Of a stretch of DNA of 5,154 nt, positions 1-5,110 are shown in pieces. The notes beneath the pieces were generated by a model. That model had not been told where the DNA came from, searched no databases, and saw nothing but the letters and a program-made list of their open reading frames with translations. The stretch is from Candidatus Woesearchaeota archaeon (GTDB taxonomy: Archaea; Nanobdellota; Nanobdellia; Woesearchaeales; DSVV01), in assembly GCA_023267795.1 (NCBI GenBank), contig JAHFMP010000077.1:1-5154 (forward strand), read 5' to 3'. How positions within the stretch are numbered: the first letter of the stretch is position 1; each line of letters opens with the position of its first letter. A program made the position numbers and the translations under genes.

Positions 1-1204
1 TGTCTCCTGTTTCCTCAAACAATTTGGTTCCTTCAAATAATGCAGCTTGCCGAATATTGATCCTACGAAGCCAGAAATCATTTTCTAACACTTTTTTCAA
101 ATATTCCATATTGATCTCATGCGTTTTTTTGGTTTCTTCTGCCAATCCAAAAATAATATTAATGCCTGGCAAATATTTTGGCATGCCATTCTTTCCTCTT
201 TCTTTCCCATATTTGTTAATGCTCTCAATCGCTTTCATCGCGACAGGTGCAGAACAATTCAAAAGATTTGCTTTTGTGACTTCTGGATCAAAGCTTTCAA
301 TCCCAAACGCTGCAATATTTCCTTCTGTGCAATACTCAACTATTGCTTTTGTGATCTCTTCTCCTTTCGGCGAAGAAACAAAGATAGGATTAACATTGTC
401 AATGTGCAATACTTTGATGTCTGGACAATTTTCTCTGATTCCTTTCAATAATCCAATCGGATCTGGCAATGAATAGAAGCAGGTTTGCTTTCCGAGACGA
501 AAAAAACGTTCCCCAAGATCATACAACTTCTTAACTTCAAGAAGAATATCTTTGTTATTCCGATACAGCACTTTGCTCTTTAATGGCTCAGTACAAAAAC
601 TGCATTTGCCAACGTTGCAGCCTTTGCCAGTTTCAATTTCAATCATTTTGATCCACGGAATTTGCTCCACAATTTTCGTGCCTTCAAGTGCAAAAGCTGC
701 AATCTCCGCAAAAGTAAAATTATATGCTCGTGTTTCAAAAACAGACTTGTCAATATGTTCTGTGAATTGACCGCCAAATAATTGTGTCCCAAAAATTGCA
801 GGGCCGGTCAATATTTTTTTGCAAGGCAAGTCTGCAATCAATGGAGTGACTTCCTTCAACGTTCCAGGCATTGCAGAAAGATATTTTCCAGGAACATGGA
901 CACCAAGAACCACAATCAATTCTGTTGTATTATCTAAAAGAATTTCTGCAATTTGTTGATGATGTTTCGTAAGATTGTAGACAGTGATGTTTGTTGTTTT
1001 GGACTTTGGCAAATTTGCATTTGGATCTTTAAATCCCCACTTTTTCCACAATCGTAAATCATCAACGGTGAAATAATAAATCTCTTCATTCAGAAACATT
1101 TTTTTCAGAAAGCCGTACAGATAGCGGGGATAGGTTCCCAAATAAGGAGGAACTCCTAGACCTGCTGGTTCGTCAGTGTAACAATCAAGGATTGCGTAGG
1201 TCAT
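1..1204 (-). CDS. Radical SAM protein, COG1031-like (3' end beyond the window)
   Basis: Reading the minus strand from the ATG at 1204 gives 401 uninterrupted codons to the left edge, so the C-terminus is missing. The N-terminus carries DEPAGLGVPPYLGTYPRY (residues 11-28), which I recognise as the opening signature of the archaeal COG1031 radical SAM family. Residues 1 to about 185 form the N-terminal domain. The radical SAM core starts near 190 with ETGKGCNVGKCSFCTEP; C196, C201 and C204 should bind the 4Fe-4S cluster that cleaves S-adenosylmethionine. FRLGKQTCFYS, the GIESFDPEVTKANLLN segment and RRINIRQ follow, all family-like. The family usually ends in a helix-hairpin-helix, which would lie outside the window. 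The substrate is not known. The cysteine spacing is CX4CX2C rather than the canonical CX3CX2C. A TATA box about 26 bases upstream suggests a nearly leaderless mRNA, which supports this start. Family call is strong; the reaction is unknown. Confidence 0.9.
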   Translation of the reverse strand, partial: MTYAILDCYTDEPAGLGVPPYLGTYPRYLYGFLKKMFLNEEIYYFTVDDLRLWKKWGFKDPNANLPKSKTTNITVYNLTKHHQQIAEILLDNTTELIVVLGVHVPGKYLSAMPGTLKEVTPLIADLPCKKILTGPAIFGTQLFGGQFTEHIDKSVFETRAYNFTFAEIAAFALEGTKIVEQIPWIKMIEIETGKGCNVGKCSFCTEPLKSKVLYRNNKDILLEVKKLYDLGERFFRLGKQTCFYSLPDPIGLLKGIRENCPDIKVLHIDNVNPIFVSSPKGEEITKAIVEYCTEGNIAAFGIESFDPEVTKANLLNCSAPVAMKAIESINKYGKERGKNGMPKYLPGINIIFGLAEETKKTHEINMEYLKKVLENDFWLRRINIRQAALFEGTKLFEETGD

Positions 1205-1207
1205 TAC

Positions 1208-1438
1208 TCAAAGAATGCAGAGGTGGGATATAAACGTTGCTTCTATTGGTAAATAAAATCGTGATGGTCCACGTCGTAGAAAACAACAAAGTCTTCTTAG
1301 ATTTTTGTAATGATCGACATCTTCACAATGAATAATTTCTTCTATTTTCTTCATTGTTGCTTCATAAAGAACTTTATTTTTTTTGAATAATTTATTTAAT
1401 TTTTTCTTCAGCTCTTCTTCAACGCAGAACTCACGCAT
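1208..1438 (-). pseudogene. RelE-family toxin, disrupted by an internal frame-shifting deletion
   Basis: The ATG at 1438 overlaps the antitoxin stop by 8 bases (ATGCGTGA), the usual toxin-antitoxin arrangement. Residues 1-48 (KKLNKLFKKNKVLYEATMKK, then IEEI, then CEDVDHYKNLR) match the N-terminal half of archaeal RelE/ParE toxins. After R48/R49 the frame becomes unlike the family (LCCFLRRGPSRF) and stops at 1208-1210 after 76 residues. In another frame of the same strand, 1296-1243 encodes EDFVVFYDVDHHDFIYQ then TAG, which is the typical end of this toxin family. The central strand region between KNLR and this tail, roughly 20-25 residues, is absent, with the junction near 1291-1303. The ancestral gene therefore ended at 1243. 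RelE toxins cleave ribosome-bound mRNA; the lost block carries much of the core sheet, so this copy is probably inactive. A 76-residue altered protein could still be made. Confidence 0.75.
1228..1234 (-). promoter_or_regulatory. TATA box of the radical SAM gene
   Basis: On the minus strand TTTATAT is centred about 26-27 bases upstream of the ATG at 1204, the usual archaeal TATA-to-start-site distance. Transcription would begin at or within a few bases of the ATG, giving a leaderless message. No Shine-Dalgarno sequence is visible in between, which agrees. The box lies just past the ancestral stop codon of the decayed toxin. Confidence 0.55.
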
Positions 1439-1676
1439 GTTCTACATCAGCCCGTAGAGCAGAAAGAGATCTGTATTTACTCAACTTGCCTTTTTGTTCT
1501 AATGTTTTTATTTTTTGAACATATGCTGGTCGTAATTCTGGTTCAAGCAATTCTTCTCCAAATTTCTCAATTACAAAATTTACTGTATCAGATTTATTTT
1601 TGAAACCGTACTTTCCTTTGATAATATTGAGAAGTCTATCTTGCGTATTTCCTAAACTAATGATCGCTTGCGTCAT
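1431..1676 (-). CDS. Antitoxin, DUF2683-like, partner of a RelE toxin
   Basis: An 81-residue protein directly upstream of, and overlapping, the RelE-like toxin. Residues 1-40 (starting MTQAIISLGN, then a helix with KYGFKNKSDTVNFVIEKFGE) look like a strand followed by two helices, as in ribbon-helix-helix DNA-binding antitoxins. The segment LLEPELRPAYVQKI and the charged tail resemble the toxin-wrapping half of the archaeal DUF2683 family as I remember it. Such antitoxins neutralise the cognate toxin and repress their own promoter. This copy looks full length with no lesion, although the toxin behind it is broken. A weak AAGGGG ribosome site lies about 10 bases before the ATG and a TATA box about 45 bases upstream. 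The family name is from memory and needs a profile search; the role as antitoxin is well supported by the layout. Confidence 0.8.
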   Translation of the reverse strand: MTQAIISLGNTQDRLLNIIKGKYGFKNKSDTVNFVIEKFGEELLEPELRPAYVQKIKTLEQKGKLSKYRSLSALRADVEHA

Positions 1677-1718
1677 TTTTGTTACCCCTTATTTTTTATA
1701 ATGAATTATTACATATTG

Positions 1719-1728
1719 TTATATAAAC
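1719..1728 (-). promoter_or_regulatory. TATA box of the antitoxin-toxin operon
   Basis: TTTATATAAC on the minus strand, preceded by an A-rich stretch, is the best TATA match upstream of the antitoxin. Initiation about 25 bases downstream would fall near 1697, leaving a leader of about 20 bases that contains AAGGGG. A small A/T palindrome, ATAAT-ga-ATTAT (1698-1709), lies at the predicted start site; it could be an operator but is weak in DNA this A+T-rich. Confidence 0.5.
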
Positions 1729-1765
1729 TTTTTGTACTCTTTAGTAGTGGTAAATTAAGGAAAAA

Positions 1766-1775
1766 TTTAAATATA
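1766..1775 (+). promoter_or_regulatory. TATA box of the first surface lipoprotein gene
   Basis: TTTAAATATA follows a purine-rich stretch (AAGGAAAAA) that could serve as the TFB recognition element. Initiation would be near 1795-1800, which puts the strong ribosome site at 1809-1814 inside the message. A second candidate, CTTTATATC (1792-1800), would instead start transcription at the ATG (1822) and exclude that ribosome site, so I prefer the first. Confidence 0.45.
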
Positions 1776-1807
1776 AGGTGATATTACTGTTCTTTATATC
1801 ACTTTAT
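1773..1807. repeat. Inverted repeat over the promoter and start region of the lipoprotein gene
   Basis: Arms ATAAGGTGATAT (1773-1784) and ATATCACTTTAT (1796-1807) are complementary at 11 of 12 positions, the exception being a G/T pair, with an 11-base spacer. The repeat overlaps the end of the TATA box and the predicted transcription start. It therefore looks more like an operator for a dimeric repressor than an RNA hairpin, but if transcription starts further upstream it would fold in the leader. Confidence 0.5.
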
Positions 1808-1808
1808 T

Positions 1809-1814
1809 GGAGGA
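1809..1814 (+). promoter_or_regulatory. Ribosome binding site deciding the ATG at 1822
   Basis: GGAGGA matches the anti-Shine-Dalgarno end of archaeal 16S rRNA and sits 7 bases before the ATG at 1822. This favours that ATG over the in-frame TTG at 1807, which lies upstream of and overlaps the site itself. Confidence 0.65.
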
Positions 1815-1821
1815 TGGAAAT

Positions 1822-2490
1822 ATGAAAATACGAAATGCAATAACTTTAGCAGGATTAGTTGGTTGCGCACCACAACCCGAAGAATCAACAGGAATGCCTG
1901 TAGAAGAAAATATTGCTGGTGAAACAATCAGTATTGTTCCAGATTATGCAACACGTTTTCGTGAAGCATCACCTGATCAAAATTATGTGGGACAATCTGC
2001 AATGATTGGCTCTTCAGCAGATGGATTTGACAGATATTTTGTTCACTTTCCGTTAGAACAACTCGAAGAAAAATCAGTTATTTCTGCAACACTTCATTTT
2101 GATGCATTGAGCGGTACATGTGCATCTTCTTATGACAATACCATATGCGATCTTGAAATGACAGTGGAAGCAATTCCAGCAAGAACAAGTTCAGCATTCG
2201 ATGCAAATGTTACATGGGATAGACAACCAAAATATGACGCTTCTGTTTTTGGAACAGTAACGTTTAGTGTTCCCTATCAAGGGACACAAGATGTGTCTAT
2301 ACATGTTTCGCAATATGTCACCAAAAGTCTTGAAGGAATGCCTAATTATGGTCTTGTCTTGAAAGTTGCAAACGACACAGAGACAACAAGACGAGAACAG
2401 ACATTACTTCATAATGAATTCCATATTGGACGAGCAATTCAACGAGACGTTCTTGTTGGAAATGCTCGATTGGAAGTAACATACGAATAG
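1822..2490 (+). CDS. Predicted lipoprotein with a DNRLRE/CBM96-like beta domain
   Basis: A 222-residue protein from the ATG at 1822. The N-terminus has a charged start (MKIR), a short hydrophobic stretch (AITLAGLVG) and a lipobox LVGC with C15, so it is predicted to be exported and lipid-anchored, though the signal is very short. A Pro/Glu-rich linker follows. From about residue 40 the pattern matches the DNRLRE/disaggregatase-related beta-sandwich type: NYVGQSAMIGSSADG, then RYFVHFPLEQL, ATLHFDAL, VTWDRQPKYD and NYGLVLKVAND, ending RLEVTYE. C100 and C109 (C-x8-C) may form a disulfide, which fits a location outside the membrane. Such domains occur in surface and secreted proteins and in some cases bind carbohydrate; no enzyme motif is visible. 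A related protein is encoded next to it. Role in adhesion or cell-surface structure is an inference. Confidence 0.75.
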   Translation: MKIRNAITLAGLVGCAPQPEESTGMPVEENIAGETISIVPDYATRFREASPDQNYVGQSAMIGSSADGFDRYFVHFPLEQLEEKSVISATLHFDALSGTCASSYDNTICDLEMTVEAIPARTSSAFDANVTWDRQPKYDASVFGTVTFSVPYQGTQDVSIHVSQYVTKSLEGMPNYGLVLKVANDTETTRREQTLLHNEFHIGRAIQRDVLVGNARLEVTYE

Positions 2491-2523
2491 TTTATTCTTT
2501 CTTTTTTATCTTTTCTTTTTTTT
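2491..2523 (+). terminator. T-rich tract between the tandem surface-protein genes
   Basis: Directly after the TAG of the first gene come 33 bases that are all pyrimidine except for two A residues, including runs of 6 and 8 T. Archaeal RNA polymerase terminates at such T-tracts without a hairpin. Because the next gene begins 11 bases later with no clear TATA box of its own, the tract may reduce rather than abolish its expression. Confidence 0.5.
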
Positions 2524-2533
2524 GGTGATTTTT

Positions 2534-3169
2534 ATGCTTCAAAATTATTTATTTTGGTTTTTTCAAAGGTGTTCTTCTCCCGATGAAGCTCTTTCTTATT
2601 CTTTATACACAGAAGAATTTCCAGCAATCCAAGATGCAGGCATTTCTGAAGCAGCTCCAACTATCAATTATAATACTCGGGCAACTATTGGCACCTCTGC
2701 TGATGGAAGACATTATTATCTTGTACAGTTTGATGTTTCTTCTTTACATGGAAAAACTATTGACAAAGCAGTTCTTCAGTTTACAACACAAGGAGGAAGC
2801 TGCTGGTCATCACACCTAAGGTATGTTTGCAATAGAGATATCCATGTTGTTGCTTATCCTGTAACAACTTCCTGGAATGAAAGAATTGTCGCATGGAACA
2901 CTGCTCCTCAGTTCGATGAAACAAAAGAACTCGAAAAAATAATTGTTGATGATCCTATTTGGAATAAAAATACAATGTATGAAATTTCTTCTGCTGAGTT
3001 AGATGATATTGTTTGGCAATGGGCGCATGACAAAGATAATAATTATGGCATTGTTTTGATGTCAACTGATGAAACTATTACTTACTTTAATCAAAAAGAT
3101 GTTGTTATTGCAACAAAAGATCAAAAAACAAATCCAGCAGCTGTACAGTTGGTTGTTACTTATCACTGA
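2534..3169 (+). CDS. Second predicted exported DNRLRE/CBM96-like beta-domain protein
   Basis: A 211-residue paralogue of the gene before it, starting at the ATG at 2534. GGTGAT (2524-2529) is the probable ribosome site; an in-frame TTG at 2522 lies upstream of it. Over the 39-residue block beginning IGTSADGRHYYLVQFD the two proteins are identical at 16 positions by my count, without gaps. Shared landmarks follow: SWNERIVAWNTAPQFD (vTW..P), NNYGIVLMSTDE and the end QLVVTYH. C90 and C99 repeat the C-x8-C pair of the partner, so a conserved disulfide loop is likely. The N-terminus is hydrophobic (YLFWFF) and reaches a Cys at residue 13, at the place where the partner has its lipidated Cys, but the residues before it are Gln-Arg, which is not a good lipobox, and the usual positive start is absent. 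Export is therefore inferred from the partner and cysteines. No catalytic motif seen. Confidence 0.7.
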   Translation: MLQNYLFWFFQRCSSPDEALSYSLYTEEFPAIQDAGISEAAPTINYNTRATIGTSADGRHYYLVQFDVSSLHGKTIDKAVLQFTTQGGSCWSSHLRYVCNRDIHVVAYPVTTSWNERIVAWNTAPQFDETKELEKIIVDDPIWNKNTMYEISSAELDDIVWQWAHDKDNNYGIVLMSTDETITYFNQKDVVIATKDQKTNPAAVQLVVTYH

Positions 3170-3203
3170 CTTTATTTTCGAATCTACTGAAATAATAAAA
3201 AAG

Positions 3204-3236
3204 TTTATAAAGTGAGTTCATAATCTATATATAAAA
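3204..3236 (+). promoter_or_regulatory. tfb promoter, two candidate TATA boxes
   Basis: TTTATAAA (3204-3211) and ATATATAAAA (near 3227-3236) are both good TATA matches. The first, preceded by an A-rich stretch, would start transcription near 3235 and give a leader of about 75 bases. The second would start near 3255. The two choices decide whether the hairpin at 3236-3266 is transcribed. Confidence 0.5.
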
Positions 3237-3266
3237 CTTATCTTCCTGTGTGGGCTGGAAGAAAGT
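3236..3266 (+). other. Hairpin in the tfb leader or promoter
   Basis: TCTTCC (3241-3246) pairs with GGAAGA (3257-3262) across a 10-base G/T-rich loop. Beyond a single unpaired A at 3240 the stem continues with ACTT (3236-3239) and AAGT (3263-3266), making ten base pairs in all. It stands about 45 bases before the tfb start codon. It could be a leader RNA structure or a protein-binding site on DNA; no known riboswitch is recognised. Confidence 0.4.
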
Positions 3267-3298
3267 GAATAATATTTTTTCATCAATAAAAATGTTTT

Positions 3299-3305
3299 GG
3301 GGGAG
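3299..3305 (+). promoter_or_regulatory. Ribosome binding site of tfb
   Basis: GGGGGAG ends 5 bases before the ATG at 3311, a G-rich site that fits the archaeal anti-Shine-Dalgarno sequence and supports this start. It also shows that the tfb message has a leader rather than being leaderless. Confidence 0.55.
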
Positions 3306-3310
3306 AGATT

Positions 3311-4234
3311 ATGGTTCAATATGTCAAAAAATGCCCAGAGTGCAGTGGCGTAAACTTATTCTGGAATAAAGAAAAAGGGGAAATTATCTGCAAAGAATGT
3401 GGACTTGTTGTTGAAGAAAAGATGGTTGATTTTGGCCAGGAATGGCGTGAATTCGACAGCGAAGGTGCAGATAGACGGAGACGAACAGGTGCACCAATGA
3501 CTTATACACAATACGACCGGGGTCTTGGAACAGAAGTAGGAAGAAAAGCAGACCTCTATCAACTTGGCAGCAGAGAACGAAACAAATTCTACCGCTTACG
3601 AAAATGGCAGTACAGAATCAGCACTGCTATTGAGCGAAATCTCAAATTAGCACTTGCAGAATTGAAGCGAGTCAGCTCCTTTTTGAAACTTCCGGAAAGC
3701 GTAGAAGAAGAATCTGCAAGAATTTATACTCATGCTGTCCAGCGCGGCCTTGTCAGAGGACGAAGTATGGAAAGTGTTGTTGCTGGTGCATTGTATGCAG
3801 CATGCAGACGTCATGATGTTCCTCGAACACTGGACGAACTTTCTGAGGCTTCAGGAATTGAAAAAAAGGAAATTGGAAGAACTTATCGTTTTGTTACAAG
3901 AGAATTAGGCATTACCATTCTTCCAAGCAATCCTGTTGATTACATTGCACGATTCGCCTCTGCATTAAAATTAACTGCAGAATCGCAAAGCAAGGCAATT
4001 GAAATTCTTGACAGAGCACAGAAATGTGAATTAACTTCAGGCAGAGGACCAACAGGAATTGCAGCAGCTGCATTATATGTCAGTGCTCTTATCCATGGTG
4101 AAAAGAGAACACAACGAGAAGTTGCAGATGTTGCAGGAGTGACAGAAGTTACTATTCGAAACCGCTACAAAGAACTTCTTGATGAACTTCAGTTAGAAAA
4201 AGAAATCAAGAAGACGAAAAAAAAGAAGAAATAA
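3311..4234 (+). CDS. tfb: Transcription initiation factor IIB (TFB)
   Basis: A complete 307-residue archaeal TFB, close to the usual length of about 300. It binds the TBP-TATA complex, reads the BRE upstream of the TATA box and recruits RNA polymerase, fixing direction and start site. The N-terminal zinc ribbon has C8-x2-C11 and C27-x2-C30 with the typical CKECGLVV. The B-reader and linker follow at about 40-77 (DFGQEWREFD, then RRRRTGAPMTYT and RGLGTEVG). Two cyclin-fold repeats span roughly 105-200 and 205-297; GRSMESVVAGALYAACR in the first and GPTGIAAAALYVSALI in the second occupy equivalent places. The helix-turn-helix at about 267-288 (TQREVADVAGVTEVTIRNRY) is the BRE-contacting element. 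A lysine-rich tail ends the protein. GGGGGAG lies 5 bases before the ATG and sets the start. No lesion is seen. It is convergent with the zinc-ribbon gene, 8 bases apart. Confidence 0.97.
   Translation: MVQYVKKCPECSGVNLFWNKEKGEIICKECGLVVEEKMVDFGQEWREFDSEGADRRRRTGAPMTYTQYDRGLGTEVGRKADLYQLGSRERNKFYRLRKWQYRISTAIERNLKLALAELKRVSSFLKLPESVEEESARIYTHAVQRGLVRGRSMESVVAGALYAACRRHDVPRTLDELSEASGIEKKEIGRTYRFVTRELGITILPSNPVDYIARFASALKLTAESQSKAIEILDRAQKCELTSGRGPTGIAAAALYVSALIHGEKRTQREVADVAGVTEVTIRNRYKELLDELQLEKEIKKTKKKKK
4216..4230 (-). terminator. Possible T-tract terminator for the minus-strand operon
   Basis: On the minus strand the lysine codons at the end of tfb read as a pyrimidine-only stretch with a run of nine T, starting 13 bases past the zinc-ribbon stop. 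Archaeal RNA polymerase can terminate at such tracts, so the convergent transcripts may end inside each other's 3' regions. This is inferred from base composition alone. Confidence 0.3.
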
Positions 4235-4242
4235 AATCCTGA

Positions 4243-4452
4243 TTATTTTACTGTTCTCTTTCCGCCACCTGCCTTGTACGGTGTAAACTTGCCTTTTGCT
4301 TTCTGCGAGGCTTTGTTTTCAGGATAAATCTCATACTGATTTGCTTCGTTATAACCGCACTGTTTGCATAGAATACAGTTTAAATCCATATATGGTTCTA
4401 TTTCAATGTCTTTTGATCCGCATTTTGGACAGTTTTTTTTATTCATTGTCAT
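4243..4452 (-). CDS. Small zinc-ribbon protein of unknown function
   Basis: A 69-residue protein with a CPKCGS knuckle (C8, C11) and a second knuckle CKQCGY (C29, C32), enough for one structural zinc. An extra Cys (C26) precedes the second pair. The remainder is a basic tail rich in Lys, Gly and Thr ending KAGGGKRTVK, which could contact nucleic acid. Small proteins of this plan are common in DPANN genomes and lack an assigned role. It follows the kinase gene by 7 bases on the same strand, so the two are probably one operon. No Shine-Dalgarno sequence is visible; a second ATG at 4446 (MNKKNCPKCG) is an equally good start and gives 67 residues. Binding of RNA, DNA or the ribosome is only a guess from the zinc knuckles and the basic tail. 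Confidence 0.7.
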   Translation of the reverse strand: MTMNKKNCPKCGSKDIEIEPYMDLNCILCKQCGYNEANQYEIYPENKASQKAKGKFTPYKAGGGKRTVK

Positions 4453-4459
4453 TTTTTTC

Positions 4460-5077
4460 TTACATAATTATTTTTTGTAAATTATTAGAGTTTTCTGTTT
4501 TTTTCTTTTTGTCTTTGGTGTCTTTATACTTCTTTGCTAATTGCATTATTTTCTTCTTTTCAAGATAAATTCCTTTCTTTTCCAATAGTAAAGTGACTTG
4601 CTTAGATGTCAAAAACTGAAAAAACTGTGTCACATTTTTAGGATTTTCCGTATATCTACAACGCTCAAAGTCAATAAGAAAAGGACTATTATCCCTGATA
4701 ATAATATGTTTGTGCGGATGCGTCATCTCTTTCTTATTCACACCCCATTGATCTAATGTGTAAAGCTGCTTCAACACATTTTGTATCATCTTTTGTATTG
4801 CTGTTTTTGACTCTTTCTCTATATATTCTAAAAATAAAACTCCTTCAATAAATTCCATTACTAAAAAGTCGTTTGTACCAAAAAAGAGTTTTGGGCCTAT
4901 ATTCTTTTTGTTCATCTTTTGCAGCCATTGTGTTTCAAACGCAATTGTAGAAGGGGTTTCTGCTCTCAATCGTTCTGCTTTAATGAGAACTTTTTTATTC
5001 TTTAGCAACGCTGTATAGACAATGCCTCTCTTTTCTTTTGCAAAAAAATAAATTTGTTGCAGTCCTTTTGCCTCCAT
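4460..5077 (-). CDS. RIO-like predicted Ser/Thr protein kinase (COG2112-like)
   Basis: Counting from the ATG at 5077 this is a 205-residue protein, about the usual size for the archaeal COG2112 kinases. Visible are the short nucleotide loop (KEKRGIVY, residues 14-21), the VLIK lysine (K33), a probable helix-C Glu (E48), the hinge-like FLVMEFIEG, the GVNKKEM segment, MTHPHKHIII in place of a catalytic loop, and LIDFERC (D136) as the metal-binding motif, followed by PKNVTQFFQFL. All are family hallmarks as I remember them. The HRD-type catalytic Asp is not present in the HPHKH loop, so activity is uncertain. The tail (about 165-205) is lysine-rich. The frame is open to the right edge through a TTG at 5131, but a TATA box about 28 bases before 5077 favours this ATG and a leaderless mRNA. 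It is probably co-transcribed with the zinc-ribbon gene. Confidence 0.8.
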   Translation of the reverse strand: MEAKGLQQIYFFAKEKRGIVYTALLKNKKVLIKAERLRAETPSTIAFETQWLQKMNKKNIGPKLFFGTNDFLVMEFIEGVLFLEYIEKESKTAIQKMIQNVLKQLYTLDQWGVNKKEMTHPHKHIIIRDNSPFLIDFERCRYTENPKNVTQFFQFLTSKQVTLLLEKKGIYLEKKKIMQLAKKYKDTKDKKKKTENSNNLQKIIM

Positions 5078-5100
5078 TTTTTGCAATAATTCTGATTTTG

Positions 5101-5110
5101 TTATAATATA
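5101..5110 (-). promoter_or_regulatory. TATA box of the kinase/zinc-ribbon operon
   Basis: TATATTATAA on the minus strand is centred about 28 bases before the ATG at 5077. This would place the transcription start at or next to that ATG, giving a leaderless message. It is the main reason for preferring 5077 to the TTG at 5131. Confidence 0.5.

Noticed and set aside
24..770. Plus-strand open frames at 24-476, 119-451 and 552-770
   Set aside because: They are antisense to the radical SAM gene, whose minus-strand frame is uninterrupted and carries recognisable family motifs; the plus frames show none.
1698..1709. ATAAT-ga-ATTAT palindrome at the antitoxin start site as an operator
   Set aside because: Five-base A/T-only arms are expected by chance in DNA this A+T-rich; mentioned with the promoter but not called.
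2583..2819. Plus-strand frame of 78 codons inside the second surface-protein gene
   Set aside because: It is an alternative frame of a gene whose own frame aligns with its tandem paralogue.
3292..3369. Short upstream frame (ATG at 3292, 25 codons) overlapping the tfb start
   Set aside because: The ATG lies before the G-rich ribosome site, has no site of its own, and overlaps tfb in another frame; probably chance.
3356..3562. Minus-strand frame opposite the start of tfb
   Set aside because: Antisense to the TFB zinc ribbon and B-reader coding region; no family features.
4296..4568. Plus-strand frame of 90 codons opposite the zinc-ribbon and kinase genes
   Set aside because: Its Phe/Leu/Ser-rich sequence is what antisense to lysine- and glutamate-rich coding DNA gives; it mimics a membrane protein by composition only.
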